From: Nocardioides sp. IC4_145
Lineage (GTDB): Bacteria > Actinomycetota > Actinomycetes > Propionibacteriales > Nocardioidaceae
Assembly: GCF_011250565.1 (NCBI RefSeq)
Contig: NZ_JAANMS010000044.1
Location: forward strand, 1 to 40,178
Direction: 5' to 3'
DNA: 40,178 bases
The notes below the pieces were generated by a model, which saw only the letters and a program-made list of their open reading frames with translations, had not been told where the DNA came from and made no database searches. Of this stretch, positions 7,992 through 16,574 are shown piece after piece (the first letter of the stretch is position 1; each line of letters begins with the position of its first letter). The translations under genes and the position numbers were made by a program.

Positions 7992-8606
7992 TCAGGCGCG
8001 CTTGCGGCTCGCCTCGGCGGTCTGCCAGGCGGCGGTGACGACCTCGAGCTCGGCGCGCAGGACGTCGACCTCCTGCTCGAGCTCGGCCATCCGGACGATC
8101 GCCTCGGCGGCGCGCTCCTCGGCCGCGTCGAGGTCGGCGGCGAGCTCCGTGCGGGCGCGGTCGGCCGCGTCGGCCCGGCGCGCCTCGGTGCCCAGCTTGA
8201 GGGTGGCGTCGGCGACGCGCTGCTGCGCGGCGGTCAGGCCCTGCTCGAGGTCGGCGATGCTCGCCTCGCGCTCGGCGATGCGGCGCTCGACGGTCTCGAC
8301 GTACGTCGCGTGCTCGGCGGCGCGCTCCTCGGTCAGCCGGCGGTAGGCCTGCGCCTGCTCGGCCCGGTCGCGCGCGGCGTCGCGACGGGACTGGGCCAGC
8401 TCGGCGGAGGTGATCCGCGTGGCGGCCGCGCCGAGGAGCACGGCCAGCACGGCGGCGGCAGCGGTGAGCCCCCACGAGCCGGTGGCGATGGCCGCCGCGA
8501 CGGCGACCGCGCCCACCACGAGCAGCCCGACGGCCACGGTCAGCCGCGTCGAGCGCTGCCGGCGACGCGAGGCAGGAGTGACCGATGGTGCCGCTGAGGT
8601 TGCCAT
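7992..8606 (-). CDS. Membrane-anchored coiled-coil protein, function unknown
   Basis: The 204-residue protein has a basic N-terminus, two close transmembrane helices (about residues 24-62) and then an almost unbroken Glu/Ala/Arg-rich heptad region, rich in patterns such as AEERAAEAIVRMAELEQEV, to the C-terminus. It should sit in the membrane with a long cytoplasmic coiled coil, like scaffold or division-associated proteins, but I recognise no family. It follows DUF3180 and the folate genes on the same strand with a 10-base gap. A TAACCT hexamer seven bases before its ATG suggests a separate leaderless transcript in addition to read-through. Confidence 0.65.
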   Translation of the reverse strand: MATSAAPSVTPASRRRQRSTRLTVAVGLLVVGAVAVAAAIATGSWGLTAAAAVLAVLLGAAATRITSAELAQSRRDAARDRAEQAQAYRRLTEERAAEHATYVETVERRIAEREASIADLEQGLTAAQQRVADATLKLGTEARRADAADRARTELAADLDAAEERAAEAIVRMAELEQEVDVLRAELEVVTAAWQTAEASRKRA

Positions 8607-8613
8607 GTCCAGC

Positions 8614-8619
8614 AGGTTA
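8614..8619 (-). promoter_or_regulatory. Candidate leaderless -10 box for the coiled-coil protein
   Basis: The minus strand reads TAACCT, then seven bases, then ATG at 8606. The first three bases of the hexamer are the TAA stop codon of the DUF3180 gene. Confidence 0.45.
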
Positions 8620-9111
8620 GGGCGCCGGGTCGTCGGACCGGACGCGACACGCGCGCTCGAGCAGCAACGCGGTCACCGCCACACCGGCCCCGGTCAGCGC
8701 CGCCGCGGCCGAGCGCCAGGCACGCTGCTCGGCCAGCTCGGCCGGCACCCCGAGCCAGGAGACGGCGTACCCGAGGTAGCCGCCGGCGGCCAGCGCGCCG
8801 ACGTACGCGCACGCCCGTGCGAGCACCAGCCGGTTGACCGCCTGCTGCGGGTCGAGCCGCTCCCGGCGCACGTGCACCTGCCGGTAGGTGATCCAGGCGG
8901 TCGCGCCGAGGATCGCGACGACCAGCAGCAGGGCCAGCGGCTGCGCCCAGGTGACGAGCGGCGGGGTTCCCCAGCGGTCCGCGACCGGGTGCACCAGCCA
9001 CCCGCCGACCAGGCCGACGACGGCCCAGGCGGTCAGCGCCGCCGGCGAGGTGGGCCGGAGGCTGCCGCCCGGCTCCTCCGGCGGGCCGGGGTCGCCGAGC
9101 GGGTCGCTCAC
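8617..9111 (-). CDS. DUF3180 family membrane protein
   Basis: The 164-residue protein has a Pro/Gly-rich N-terminus and four hydrophobic segments arranged as two hairpins, with a central basic loop RQVHVRRERLDPQQAVNRLVL. That pattern and its place directly after folK identify the actinobacterial DUF3180 family. Its function is unknown; the constant linkage to folate genes is the only clue. The GTG start overlaps the folK stop (GTGA), so it is translated with folK. Confidence 0.8.
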   Translation of the reverse strand: MSDPLGDPGPPEEPGGSLRPTSPAALTAWAVVGLVGGWLVHPVADRWGTPPLVTWAQPLALLLVVAILGATAWITYRQVHVRRERLDPQQAVNRLVLARACAYVGALAAGGYLGYAVSWLGVPAELAEQRAWRSAAAALTGAGVAVTALLLERACRVRSDDPAP

Positions 9112-9677
9112 CCGACCTCGAGCGTCAGGTCCTCACGCAGTGTCAGCCCGTCGGTGCCGATCCCGGCCAGCAGCTCGCTGATCGGGCCGTGGCCCGGCAG
9201 CTCGGCGTCGGGCTCGAGGTCGAACCACGGCTTCAGGACGAACGCGCGCTCGTGGGCCCGGGGGTGCGGCAGTCGCAGGCTCGGCTCGTCGCTGCGGCGG
9301 TCGCCGACGACGACGAGGTCGACGTCGAGGGTGCGCGGGGCGTTCGGGACCTCGCCGCGCTCGCGCTCGAAGGCGTCCTCGATCGCCAGCGCGCGGTCCA
9401 TGAGGCGGCTCGCGGCGAGCGTGGTGTCGATGAGGACGACGGCGTTGAGGTACGTCTTCGCGTCCGCCGGGGAGTCGACCGGGTCGGTCTCGTAGACCGG
9501 CGACGCGGCGGTCACCCACACGTCGGGGGTGTCGGCGATGGCGTTGACCGCGCCCTGCAGGCTCGCCATCCGCTCACCGAGGTTGGACCCCAGGGCCAGG
9601 ACCGCACGACGGATCGGACGCATCTCCCCGGTGAGGGTGTCGGCGTCGATGATGTGCGGGTTGGGGGTCTCAGTCAC
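9108..9677 (-). CDS. folK: 2-amino-4-hydroxy-6-hydroxymethyldihydropteridine diphosphokinase
   Basis: This enzyme transfers pyrophosphate from ATP to 6-hydroxymethyl-dihydropterin in folate synthesis. The 189-residue protein has the HPPK opening ALGSNLGERMASLQ, the pterin and ATP contact region RTLDVDLVVVGD, and the diagnostic LPHPRAHERAFVL. The N-terminus is about 20 residues longer than in E. coli HPPK, so a later start is possible, though the present one overlaps folB by eight bases. It is fourth in the folE-folP-folB-folK order and is coupled to the DUF3180 gene after it. Confidence 0.95.
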   Translation of the reverse strand: MTETPNPHIIDADTLTGEMRPIRRAVLALGSNLGERMASLQGAVNAIADTPDVWVTAASPVYETDPVDSPADAKTYLNAVVLIDTTLAASRLMDRALAIEDAFERERGEVPNAPRTLDVDLVVVGDRRSDEPSLRLPHPRAHERAFVLKPWFDLEPDAELPGHGPISELLAGIGTDGLTLREDLTLEVG

Positions 9678-10038
9678 GGTGGGCCCTCCGAGTGATGGTG
9701 AGTGCGACGTCGGCGAACGTCGCGTCGACGGGTGCGTCCGGCTTGTGGACCGTGACCCGCGCCCAGGCGACCTTGGCGTCCGCCAGGCAGACGTCCGCGA
9801 TGCGCTGGGCCAGGGTCTCGATCAGGTCGACCGGGTCTTTCTCCACGGCGGCCTTCACCGCCGCCACGAGACTTCCGTAGTCCACGGTGTCGTGCAAGTC
9901 GTCACTCGCCGCCGCGGGGGCGGTGTCGACGCCGAGCGTGAGGTCGACGACGAACGTCTGCCCGTCCCTCCGCTCGAAGTCGAAGACACCGTGATGTCCC
10001 CAGCACTCGATGCCGGTGACGGAGATCTCGTCGGTCAT
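9670..10038 (-). CDS. folB: Dihydroneopterin aldolase
   Basis: The 122-residue protein has the DHNA opening ECWGHHGVFDFERRDGQTF, including the pterin-binding region, and a C-terminal VTVHKPDAPVDATFADV typical of the family. It converts dihydroneopterin to 6-hydroxymethyl-dihydropterin, the FolK substrate, usually as an octamer. The ATG at 10038 overlaps the folP stop in ATGA and is preceded by a strong AGGAGGGA six bases upstream. The folB and folK frames overlap by eight bases, so tight co-translation is likely. Confidence 0.95.
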   Translation of the reverse strand: MTDEISVTGIECWGHHGVFDFERRDGQTFVVDLTLGVDTAPAAASDDLHDTVDYGSLVAAVKAAVEKDPVDLIETLAQRIADVCLADAKVAWARVTVHKPDAPVDATFADVALTITRRAHRD

Positions 10039-10970
10039 GGGCGTCCCTCCTGGACGGGTGCGGGGACGGGTGCGCCGGCGGTCGGCTCCTGCAGGGCGGC
10101 GACGACCGCGAGGGCGTCACGCGTGGCGCGCACGTCGTGGACGCGGACGCCCCAGACACCCTGCTGGGCCAGGTGGACGACCACCGCGGTGTGGGCGTGC
10201 TCGCGCTCCTCGACCGGGCGCGGCGTGCCGTCGTCGGCCGCGAGCAGCCGACCGAGGAACGACTTGCGGCTCGCGCCCACCAGCACCGGCTGGCCGAGCG
10301 CGGTGATCGGGTCGAGGTCGCGCAGCAGCTCCCAGTTGTGCTCGCCGCGCTTGGCGAAGCCGAGCCCCGGGTCGAGCACCACGCGGGCCGGGTCGACGCC
10401 CGCGGCGAGGACCGCTTCCAGCCGCTCGGACAGCTCGGCCGCGACCGTGCCCACGACGCCGCCGGGTCCGTCGTACGTCGCGAAGTCGGCCATCCGGGTG
10501 CTGTGGGCGCGCCAGTGCATGGCGACGTACACCGCGCCGGCCGCTGCGGTGACCTCGAGGACCCGCGGGTCGGCCAGCCCGCCGGAGACGTCGTTGACGA
10601 TCGTGGCGCCGGCCTCGAGCGCGGCCTCGGCGACCTCGGCGCGCATGGTGTCCACCGACACGACGCCGTCGCGGGAGAGCTCGCGGATCACCGGGACGAC
10701 CCGGTCGAGCTCCTCGGAGACCAGCGGCCGGGTCGCGCCGGGACGGGTCGACTCGCCGCCGATGTCGAGCACGTCGGCCCCGTCGGCCAGGAGGCTGCGA
10801 CCGTGGGCGACGGCGGCGTCCGGCTCGACGTACCGGCCGCCGTCGGAGAACGAGTCGGGCGTGACGTTGACGATCCCCATCACCCGGGGACGGCCGATCG
10901 GGAGGAACAACCCACCGACCGCCGACGCCGGGGCGGCGTCGTGGTGCTGGCCCGGCTGGAGCGTCGCCAC
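10035..10970 (-). CDS. folP: Dihydropteroate synthase
   Basis: This TIM-barrel enzyme condenses hydroxymethyl-dihydropterin pyrophosphate with p-aminobenzoate. Its hallmarks are NVTPDSFSDGG at residues 35-45, DIGGESTRPG at 69-78, DPGLGFAKR in the middle and VGASRKSFLG towards the end; all signature motifs look intact, so this is the catalytic FolP type and not the degenerate paralogue. I chose the GTG at 10970 (311 residues) because it lies eight bases after the folE stop, whose TGAGGG also offers a ribosome site; the open frame continues further back through folE and is not real there. Confidence 0.95.
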   Translation of the reverse strand: MATLQPGQHHDAAPASAVGGLFLPIGRPRVMGIVNVTPDSFSDGGRYVEPDAAVAHGRSLLADGADVLDIGGESTRPGATRPLVSEELDRVVPVIRELSRDGVVSVDTMRAEVAEAALEAGATIVNDVSGGLADPRVLEVTAAAGAVYVAMHWRAHSTRMADFATYDGPGGVVGTVAAELSERLEAVLAAGVDPARVVLDPGLGFAKRGEHNWELLRDLDPITALGQPVLVGASRKSFLGRLLAADDGTPRPVEEREHAHTAVVVHLAQQGVWGVRVHDVRATRDALAVVAALQEPTAGAPVPAPVQEGRP

Positions 10971-10978
10971 GGCAGCCC

Positions 10979-11596
10979 TCAGCGGGTGCCGCGGATCAGC
11001 GCCATCGCCTCGGCGCGCGTCGCGGGCTCGGTGAGGAAGCTGCCGCGCACCGCGGACGTGATGGTGCGCGCGCCGGCCTTGCGGACGCCGCGCATCGTCA
11101 TGCACAGGTGCTCGGCCTCGATGACGACGATGACGCCGCGGGCCTCGAGCAGCCGCACCATCGCGTCGGCGACCTGGGTGGTCAGCCGCTCCTGGACCTG
11201 CGGGCGGCGGGCGTAGAGGTCGACCAACCGCGCCAGCTTGGACAGCCCGGTGATCTTGCCCGACTCCGCCGGGATGTAGCCGACGTGCGCGACGCCGGTG
11301 AACGGGACCAGGTGGTGCTCGCACATCGACCACAGCTCGATGTCGCGGACCAGCACCATCTCCTCGTGGCCGATGTCGAACGTCGTGGACAGCACGTCCT
11401 CGGGCCGCATCCGCAGCCCGGCCGTGACCTCGGCGTACGCCCGGGCCACGCGGGCCGGGGTGTCGAGCAGGCCCTCGCGCTCCGGGTCCTCACCGATGGC
11501 GATGAGCAGCTCGCGGACCGCCGCCTCGGCGCGTGCCTGGTCGAACGGCGGCACCTCGGCCGGGTCGCGCTCGACCTGGCTCACGCGGTCGGTCAT
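10979..11596 (-). CDS. folE: GTP cyclohydrolase I
   Basis: FolE opens the folate pathway by turning GTP into dihydroneopterin triphosphate. The 205-residue protein carries the zinc ligands in MCEHHLVPF (Cys92, with the histidines beside it) and [10 protein letters not shown] (Cys165), plus [19 protein letters not shown], the substrate-binding core. The ATG at 11596 overlaps the ftsH stop (ATGA), so translation is coupled to the protease gene, a typical actinobacterial arrangement. Its length and motifs are normal for the zinc-dependent type IA enzyme. Confidence 0.96.
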   Translation of the reverse strand: MTDRVSQVERDPAEVPPFDQARAEAAVRELLIAIGEDPEREGLLDTPARVARAYAEVTAGLRMRPEDVLSTTFDIGHEEMVLVRDIELWSMCEHHLVPFTGVAHVGYIPAESGKITGLSKLARLVDLYARRPQVQERLTTQVADAMVRLLEARGVIVVIEAEHLCMTMRGVRKAGARTITSAVRGSFLTEPATRAEAMALIRGTR

Positions 11597-13680
11597 GCGG
11601 TCCCGCCGGGGTAGGGACCCGGGCTCGGCGGCGTCGGCGGGTCCACCGGCCCGGCCGGACCCGCGCCCGGGCCGCCGTGCACGTCGCCGCCGGGGCCCGG
11701 CGGGGTGACGATCGAGCCGGCCTCGCCGTTCGGGGCGACCGCGGCGTTGGCCTTGGCCCGGTCGCGGATCTCCTGCGGGATCTCGATCGGGGGGATCGCC
11801 GAGGGGTTGCGGTCCGGCGAGCCGGTCCACGCCGGGCGCGGCGAGCGGCGGCGCAGCGGCTCGAAGATCCGGGCGACCTCGGCCTTGTCCAGGGTCTCCT
11901 TGTCGAGCAGCGCGAGCACCAGCGCGTCGAGGACGTCGCGGTTCTCCTCGAGGATGTCGAAGGCCTCCTGGTGCGCGGCGGCGAGGAACTTCTTGGTCTC
12001 CTCGTCGACGATCGCGGCGACGTCCTCGGAGTAGTTGCGCGAGTGGCCCATGTCGCGGCCCAGGAACGGCTCGCCCTGGGTCTCACCGAGCTTGATCGCG
12101 CCGAGCCGCTCGGTCATGCCGTACTGCGTGACCATCGCGCGGGCGAGCGAGGTCGCCTTCTCGATGTCGTTGCCGGCGCCGGTGGTCGGGTCGTGGAAGA
12201 CCATCTCCTCCGCCGCACGGCCGCCCAGCATGTAGGCGAGCTTGTCGAGCATCTCCGAGCGGGTCTGGGAGTACTTGTCCTCGTCGGGCAGCACCATCGT
12301 GTAGCCGAGCGCGCGGCCCCGCGGCAGGATCGTGATCTTGTGGACCGGATCGGTGCCCGGGAGCGCCGCCGCGACGAGGGCGTGGCCGCCCTCGTGGTAG
12401 GCGGTGATGAGCTTCTCCTTCTCGCTCATCAGGCGGGTGCGGCGCTGCGGGCCGGCGATCACGCGGTCGATCGCCTCGTCGAGGGCCTGGTCGGTGATCA
12501 GCTTCTGGCTGCTGCGCGCCGTCAGCAGGGCGGCCTCGTTGAGGACGTTGGCCAGGTCGGCGCCGGTGAAGCCCGGCGTACGCCGTGCGACCGACAGCAG
12601 GTCGATGTCCGGCGACATCGGCTTGCCGCGGCTGTGCACCTGGAGGATCTTGTGGCGGCCGGCGAGGTCGGGGGCGTCGACCTGGATCTGGCGGTCGAAG
12701 CGGCCCGGGCGCAGCAGCGCCGGGTCGAGCACGTCGGGACGGTTGGTCGCGGCGATGAGGATGACGCCGCCGCGGACGTCGAAGCCGTCCATCTCGACGA
12801 GCAGCTGGTTCAGGGTCTGCTCGCGCTCGTCGTGGCCGCCGCCCATGCCGGCGCCGCGGTGGCGACCCACGGCGTCGATCTCGTCGATGAAGACGATCGC
12901 CGGGGCGTTCTCCTTGGCCTGCTCGAACAGGTCGCGCACCCGGCTCGCGCCGACACCGACGAACATCTCGACGAAGTCCGAGCCGGAGATCGAGTAGAAC
13001 GGCACGCCGGCCTCGCCCGCCACGGCGCGGGCGAGCAGCGTCTTGCCGGTGCCCGGAGGGCCGTAGAGCAGGACGCCCTTGGGGATCTTGGCGCCGACGG
13101 CCTGGAACTTCGCCGGCTCCTGGAGGAACTCCTTGATCTCGCCGAGCTCCTCGATGGCCTCCTCGGCGCCGGCGACGTCGGAGAACGTCGTCTTGGGCAT
13201 GTCCTTGGTGATCAGCTTGGCGCGGCTCTTGGCGAACTGCATGACGCCGCGGCCGCCGCCGCCCTGCACCTGGTTCATGAGGAAGAGGAAGAGCAGGATG
13301 ATCAGCGCGAACGGCAGGAGCGTCGCAAGGATCGAGCCGAGGAGGCTGGGCTGGGGGTTCTCCGAGTTCGACTTCTCGATCGTGCCCTCGGCCCGCTGCT
13401 CGTCGACGGCGTCGATGATGTCGATCTGCTGACCCAGCACGTAGTGGGTCATGACCTTGTCGCCGTCCTCGCGGACGCCGTCGTCGAGGGTCGCCTCGAT
13501 CTTCTGGTCACCGTCGATGAAGGTGATCTCCGAGACCTCGCCGTTGGCGATGTACTCCTCCATCTGGGAGGTGTCGATCTCGTCGTACCCGCCGTTGGGC
13601 GCGAGGTACTGCAGGGCCAGCAGGACGCCGACCACGGCGACCACGATCCAGATCCAAGGACCCTTGAATATCCGCTTCAC
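11593..13680 (-). CDS. ftsH: ATP-dependent zinc metalloprotease FtsH
   Basis: FtsH is a membrane-bound AAA+ protease that degrades misfolded membrane proteins and some regulators. Two transmembrane helices (about residues 8-27 and 112-136) flank an extracytoplasmic domain. The AAA module has Walker A GPPGTGKT at 207-214 and Walker B VFIDEID at 263-269, with a second region of homology near 310-330. The zinc site is HEGGH at 429-433 with Asp505 as likely third ligand; the middle Gly replaces the common Ala. After about residue 600 there is a Pro/Gly-rich tail of roughly 90 residues, typical of actinobacterial FtsH. The GTG start has GGAAGAAG upstream. It leads the fol operon. Confidence 0.97.
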   Translation of the reverse strand: MKRIFKGPWIWIVVAVVGVLLALQYLAPNGGYDEIDTSQMEEYIANGEVSEITFIDGDQKIEATLDDGVREDGDKVMTHYVLGQQIDIIDAVDEQRAEGTIEKSNSENPQPSLLGSILATLLPFALIILLFLFLMNQVQGGGGRGVMQFAKSRAKLITKDMPKTTFSDVAGAEEAIEELGEIKEFLQEPAKFQAVGAKIPKGVLLYGPPGTGKTLLARAVAGEAGVPFYSISGSDFVEMFVGVGASRVRDLFEQAKENAPAIVFIDEIDAVGRHRGAGMGGGHDEREQTLNQLLVEMDGFDVRGGVILIAATNRPDVLDPALLRPGRFDRQIQVDAPDLAGRHKILQVHSRGKPMSPDIDLLSVARRTPGFTGADLANVLNEAALLTARSSQKLITDQALDEAIDRVIAGPQRRTRLMSEKEKLITAYHEGGHALVAAALPGTDPVHKITILPRGRALGYTMVLPDEDKYSQTRSEMLDKLAYMLGGRAAEEMVFHDPTTGAGNDIEKATSLARAMVTQYGMTERLGAIKLGETQGEPFLGRDMGHSRNYSEDVAAIVDEETKKFLAAAHQEAFDILEENRDVLDALVLALLDKETLDKAEVARIFEPLRRRSPRPAWTGSPDRNPSAIPPIEIPQEIRDRAKANAAVAPNGEAGSIVTPPGPGGDVHGGPGAGPAGPVDPPTPPSPGPYPGGTA

Positions 13681-13795
13681 AGGCTTCTTCCGACGCTCGT
13701 CTTGAATCCCTGACGGTACAGGTCCGCGGCAACGGGGAGCAGGACCGGTCCGGGCCGCTCAGCGTGCTCTCAGGAAGGCGGGTCGCCGGGGCGTC

Positions 13796-13821
13796 GGGGT
13801 CACCGGTTCACCGGTGACCCC
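13796..13821. other. 12-base-arm inverted repeat upstream of ftsH
   Basis: GGGGTCACCGGT and its exact reverse complement are separated by only TC. It lies in the 227-base hpt-ftsH gap, about 115 bases before the ftsH start. It could be a terminator for hpt, although no T-run follows, or an operator for ftsH. Confidence 0.65.
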
Positions 13822-13830
13822 CTCGCATAC

Positions 13831-13848
13831 CGGGGCAGATCTGCCCCG
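13831..13848. other. Perfect 18-base palindrome upstream of ftsH
   Basis: CGGGGCAGATCTGCCCCG is a perfect palindrome nine bases from the inverted repeat at 13796-13821. As RNA it would fold as a 7-base-pair stem with a GAUC loop. The role is undetermined: terminator after hpt or a protein-binding site upstream of ftsH. Confidence 0.65.
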
Positions 13849-13907
13849 ACAAGCGCGGGACTCCCGTGGCAAGTGCTCGGCTCGGCCGCGCCGTCCGACG
13901 TCGGCCG

Positions 13908-14459
13908 TCAGGAGTAGACGTGCGGCGCGAGGGTGCCGATGTCGCGCAGGTTGCGGTAGCGCTCGCGGTAGTCCAGGCCGTAGCCGACGACGAACTCGTT
14001 GGGGATGTCCCACCCGACGTACTTCACGTCGACCGGCATCTGCAGCGCCTCCGGCTTGCGCAGCAGCGTCGCGATCTCGACGCTGGCGGGGTTGCGGCTG
14101 CTGAGGTTCGACGTCAGCCACGACAGGGTCAGGCCGGTGTCGATGATCTCGTCGACGATGACCACGTGCCGGCCGCTGATGTCGGTGTCGAGGTCCTTGA
14201 GGATGCGCACCACGCCGCTGGACTTGGTGCCCGAGCCGTACGACGAGACCGCCATCCAGTCCATCTCCACGTGGCGGTGGAAGCTGCGGGCCATGTCGGC
14301 CATCACCATCACCGCGCCGCGCAGGATGCCGACGATCAGCAGCTCCTTGCCCTCGTAGTCGCGCTCGATGTCGGCGGCCATCTCCTTGATCCGGTCCTGG
14401 ATCTGGGCCTCGGTGTAGAGCACGTGGAGCAGGTCGTCCGACACGTCAGCAGCGTCCAT
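13908..14459 (-). CDS. hpt: Hypoxanthine(-guanine) phosphoribosyltransferase
   Basis: This purine-salvage enzyme joins hypoxanthine or guanine to PRPP. The 183-residue protein has the PRPP-binding loop VIVDEIIDTGLT at about residues 100-111 and the mobile loop region around SSYGSGTKSSG. The C-terminal DIPNEFVVGYGLDYRERYRNL is the usual HPRT purine-binding end. It lies between tilS and ftsH, an arrangement found in many bacteria. The ATG has a TACCCT hexamer six bases upstream and no ribosome site, so it may start its own leaderless transcript. Guanine versus hypoxanthine preference cannot be read from sequence. Confidence 0.94.
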   Translation of the reverse strand: MDAADVSDDLLHVLYTEAQIQDRIKEMAADIERDYEGKELLIVGILRGAVMVMADMARSFHRHVEMDWMAVSSYGSGTKSSGVVRILKDLDTDISGRHVVIVDEIIDTGLTLSWLTSNLSSRNPASVEIATLLRKPEALQMPVDVKYVGWDIPNEFVVGYGLDYRERYRNLRDIGTLAPHVYS

Positions 14460-14465
14460 GCGAGC

Positions 14466-14471
14466 AGGGTA
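14466..14471 (-). promoter_or_regulatory. Candidate leaderless -10 box for hpt
   Basis: The minus strand reads TACCCT, six bases before the ATG at 14459. No Shine-Dalgarno sequence is present in between. It lies in the 43-base tilS-hpt gap. Confidence 0.5.
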
Positions 14472-14502
14472 TTCCGACGCCCCCGCGGACGTTCGTCCCG
14501 GG

Positions 14503-15516
14503 TCAGGCGCGGGCGACGACGACGCGGCCGTCCACGCGGCGGGCGCGGAGGTGGCCGGGGAGGTCGACCCACTTCTGGCCGTGCCAGTCGGTGAGGAGGG
14601 CGTCGACGGCGAGGACGTGCTCGGAGAAGAGCTCGGAGGCGGGGGCGCCGGCGGCGAGGGCGGCCAGGCGGAGGACGCGGTGGCGGATGGCCGGGTGGTC
14701 CTCGAGGAGGGCGTCGACGGGGAGCGAGCCGTCGGGGGCGTCAGCGACGAGATCGGCGAGGGCGGCGTGGCGGGCCTCGGCGAGGTCGTCGAGGTGGTCG
14801 ACGTCGTGGCGGACCTGGTCGGCGGTGCGGGCGAGGGTGGCGGCGACGCCGGGGCCGAGCTGCTCCTCCAGCACCGGCAGGACGGTGACGCGGACGCGGA
14901 CGCGGGCGTAGCCGGGGTCGGCGTTGTGGGGGTCGTCCCAGAACGCGATGCCCTCGACCTGGCAGGCGGTGACGGTGTCGTCGCGGGTGACGTCGAGCAG
15001 CGGTCGCACGAACGGGCCGAAGGCTCGGCGCATGCCGGCGAGCGAGCGGCCGCCGGAGCCACGGGCCAGCCCGAGCAGGACGGTCTCCGCCTGGTCGTCG
15101 CGGGTGTGGCCGAGCAGGACCGTGGCAGGGACGGTGGCCGGGCCGTCGCTGGTGGCGAAGTGGGCGGCGACCTGCTCGAGCACGGCGTACCTCGCCCGCC
15201 GGGCCGCCGCCTCGACGCCGAGCCCGGCGGGGTCGACCTGCACGCGGGCCGACAGCGTCTCGTCGGCGCCGAGGTCGGCCATCTGGTCGACGACCCGGGC
15301 GGTGTGGTCGGCCGAGCCGTCCTGGAGGCCGTGGTCGACGACCGCGCCGACGACGCGGAGGCCGGCCTTGCGGCCCTCGAAGACGGTGGCGGTAAGCAGG
15401 GCGAGGGAGTCGGCTCCGCCGGAGCACGCGACGACGACGGGTACGCCGGGCGGGAGCGGCGCGAGGGCGGCCCGGACGCCGCGGCGTACTGCCGCGACCG
15501 CGGGGTGGAGCGACAT
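14503..15516 (-). CDS. tilS: tRNA(Ile)-lysidine synthetase
   Basis: TilS attaches lysine to C34 of the CAU-anticodon tRNA(Ile), changing its decoding from AUG to AUA. The 337-residue protein has the PP-loop ATP pyrophosphatase motif SGGADS at 32-37, then VVDHGL and LLGHTRDDQAETVLLGLARG, the usual N-type ATPase core motifs. The C-terminal third is a shortened TilS-specific domain, as in other actinobacteria. I chose the ATG at 15516, seven bases after the stop of the zinc protease gene, with the frame extending further only through that gene. It is followed by hpt, a classic pairing. Confidence 0.95.
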   Translation of the reverse strand: MSLHPAVAAVRRGVRAALAPLPPGVPVVVACSGGADSLALLTATVFEGRKAGLRVVGAVVDHGLQDGSADHTARVVDQMADLGADETLSARVQVDPAGLGVEAAARRARYAVLEQVAAHFATSDGPATVPATVLLGHTRDDQAETVLLGLARGSGGRSLAGMRRAFGPFVRPLLDVTRDDTVTACQVEGIAFWDDPHNADPGYARVRVRVTVLPVLEEQLGPGVAATLARTADQVRHDVDHLDDLAEARHAALADLVADAPDGSLPVDALLEDHPAIRHRVLRLAALAAGAPASELFSEHVLAVDALLTDWHGQKWVDLPGHLRARRVDGRVVVARA

Positions 15517-15523
15517 CAGCGGC

Positions 15524-16561
15524 TCACAGGACCCGCGAGACCCACAGCTCGGGATCGGCGACCTCGTCGCGGGTGGGGAGGTTCTCGGGGCGCTCCCAGA
15601 CGGCGTTGAACTCGGCCATGCCGACCTTGTCGACGACGCCGCGGACGAAGCGGGCGCCGTCGCGGTACTGCGCCATCTTCGCGTCGAGGCCGAGCAGGCG
15701 GCGGAGGATCCGGTCGAGGGTGCCGACGCCCTTGCGGCGCTCGTCGAAGCTGGCGCGGATCTTCGCGACGCTCGGGATGACGGTGGGTCCGACGCCGTCC
15801 ATGACCACGTCGGCGTGGCCCTCGAGCAGCGACATGACGGCGGTGACGCGGTCGAGGATCTCCTTCTGCTCCGGCGACCCGACGACGTCGAGCAGGCTGC
15901 CGCCGCCGACACCCTGCCGCAGCGACTCCAGGGCCCGCTTGAGGCCGTCGTCGAGCAGCGCGTCGGGCTGCATCGTCGCGGCGAGCGCCTCGATCTGCGC
16001 GAACAGGTGGTCGCGCATCCACGGCACCGCGGTGAACTGCACGCGGTGGGTCTCCTCGTGCAGGCACACCCACAGCCGGAAGTCGGTGGGGTCGGCGCCG
16101 AGCTCGCGCTCGACGTGGACGATGTTCGGCGCGACGAGCAGCAGCCGGCCGTGCGGGTCGTGGAACGGGTCGAACTGGCCCAGCACCTTGCCGGCGAGGA
16201 AGCCGAGGAGCCCTCCGACCTCGGCGCCGGTGACCTTCGAGCCGACCGCCGTCGCGAGCGGACCGGGTGCCTTCTTGCCGGTCAGCTGGTCGACGACGGG
16301 GGCGAGCACGGTCTTGAAGCCGTCGGCGTTGGCCTGGACCCAGCCGGCCCGGTCCACGACGAGCACGGGCGCGGTGCGCTCCTGCGCCACGAGCCCGGTG
16401 AACTCCCGCACCAGGCCGGTCGAGCGGTCGGCGTCCGCCCGCAGCTCCGCGACCGTGGCCGCGGCCTGGTCGCGGGTGACCTCCGGTCCCTCACCGGCGA
16501 TCCGGGACCCCAGCGAGACCGCGAGGTCCCAGTCGATCATGGCCTCGACGCGCTCGCTCAT
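15524..16561 (-). CDS. Zinc-dependent metalloprotease, DUF2342 family
   Basis: The 345-residue protein has the zincin motif HEETH at residues 168-172 within CLHEETHRVQFTAVPW, and a downstream SLLEGHADVVMDG segment that probably supplies the third ligand. This is the actinobacterial family annotated as DUF2342 or coenzyme-F420 biosynthesis-associated hydrolase. The F420 label is historical; nothing here points to F420. No signal peptide is visible, so it is probably cytoplasmic. It lies between dacB and tilS, as in other actinobacteria. TAGTTT is seven bases before the ATG, suggesting a leaderless transcript; an internal ATG seven codons on is an alternative start. Confidence 0.85.
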   Translation of the reverse strand: MSERVEAMIDWDLAVSLGSRIAGEGPEVTRDQAAATVAELRADADRSTGLVREFTGLVAQERTAPVLVVDRAGWVQANADGFKTVLAPVVDQLTGKKAPGPLATAVGSKVTGAEVGGLLGFLAGKVLGQFDPFHDPHGRLLLVAPNIVHVERELGADPTDFRLWVCLHEETHRVQFTAVPWMRDHLFAQIEALAATMQPDALLDDGLKRALESLRQGVGGGSLLDVVGSPEQKEILDRVTAVMSLLEGHADVVMDGVGPTVIPSVAKIRASFDERRKGVGTLDRILRRLLGLDAKMAQYRDGARFVRGVVDKVGMAEFNAVWERPENLPTRDEVADPELWVSRVL

Positions 16562-16568
16562 GACGCCG

Positions 16569-16574
16569 AAACTA
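16569..16574 (-). promoter_or_regulatory. Candidate leaderless -10 box for the DUF2342 metalloprotease
   Basis: The minus strand reads TAGTTT, seven bases before the ATG at 16561. It overlaps the stop codon of dacB (16572-16574), so the protease-tilS unit may be transcribed both by read-through and from here. Confidence 0.5.

Noticed and set aside
5553..8597. A 1014-codon open frame on the plus strand
   Set aside because: It overlaps the Opu genes and the GNAT and coiled-coil genes in other frames, with no recognisable domain; long spurious frames are normal at this GC content.
10035..11333. Long version of dihydropteroate synthase starting inside folE
   Set aside because: The extra N-terminus is an out-of-frame reading of folE; the catalytic domain begins after the GTG at 10970.
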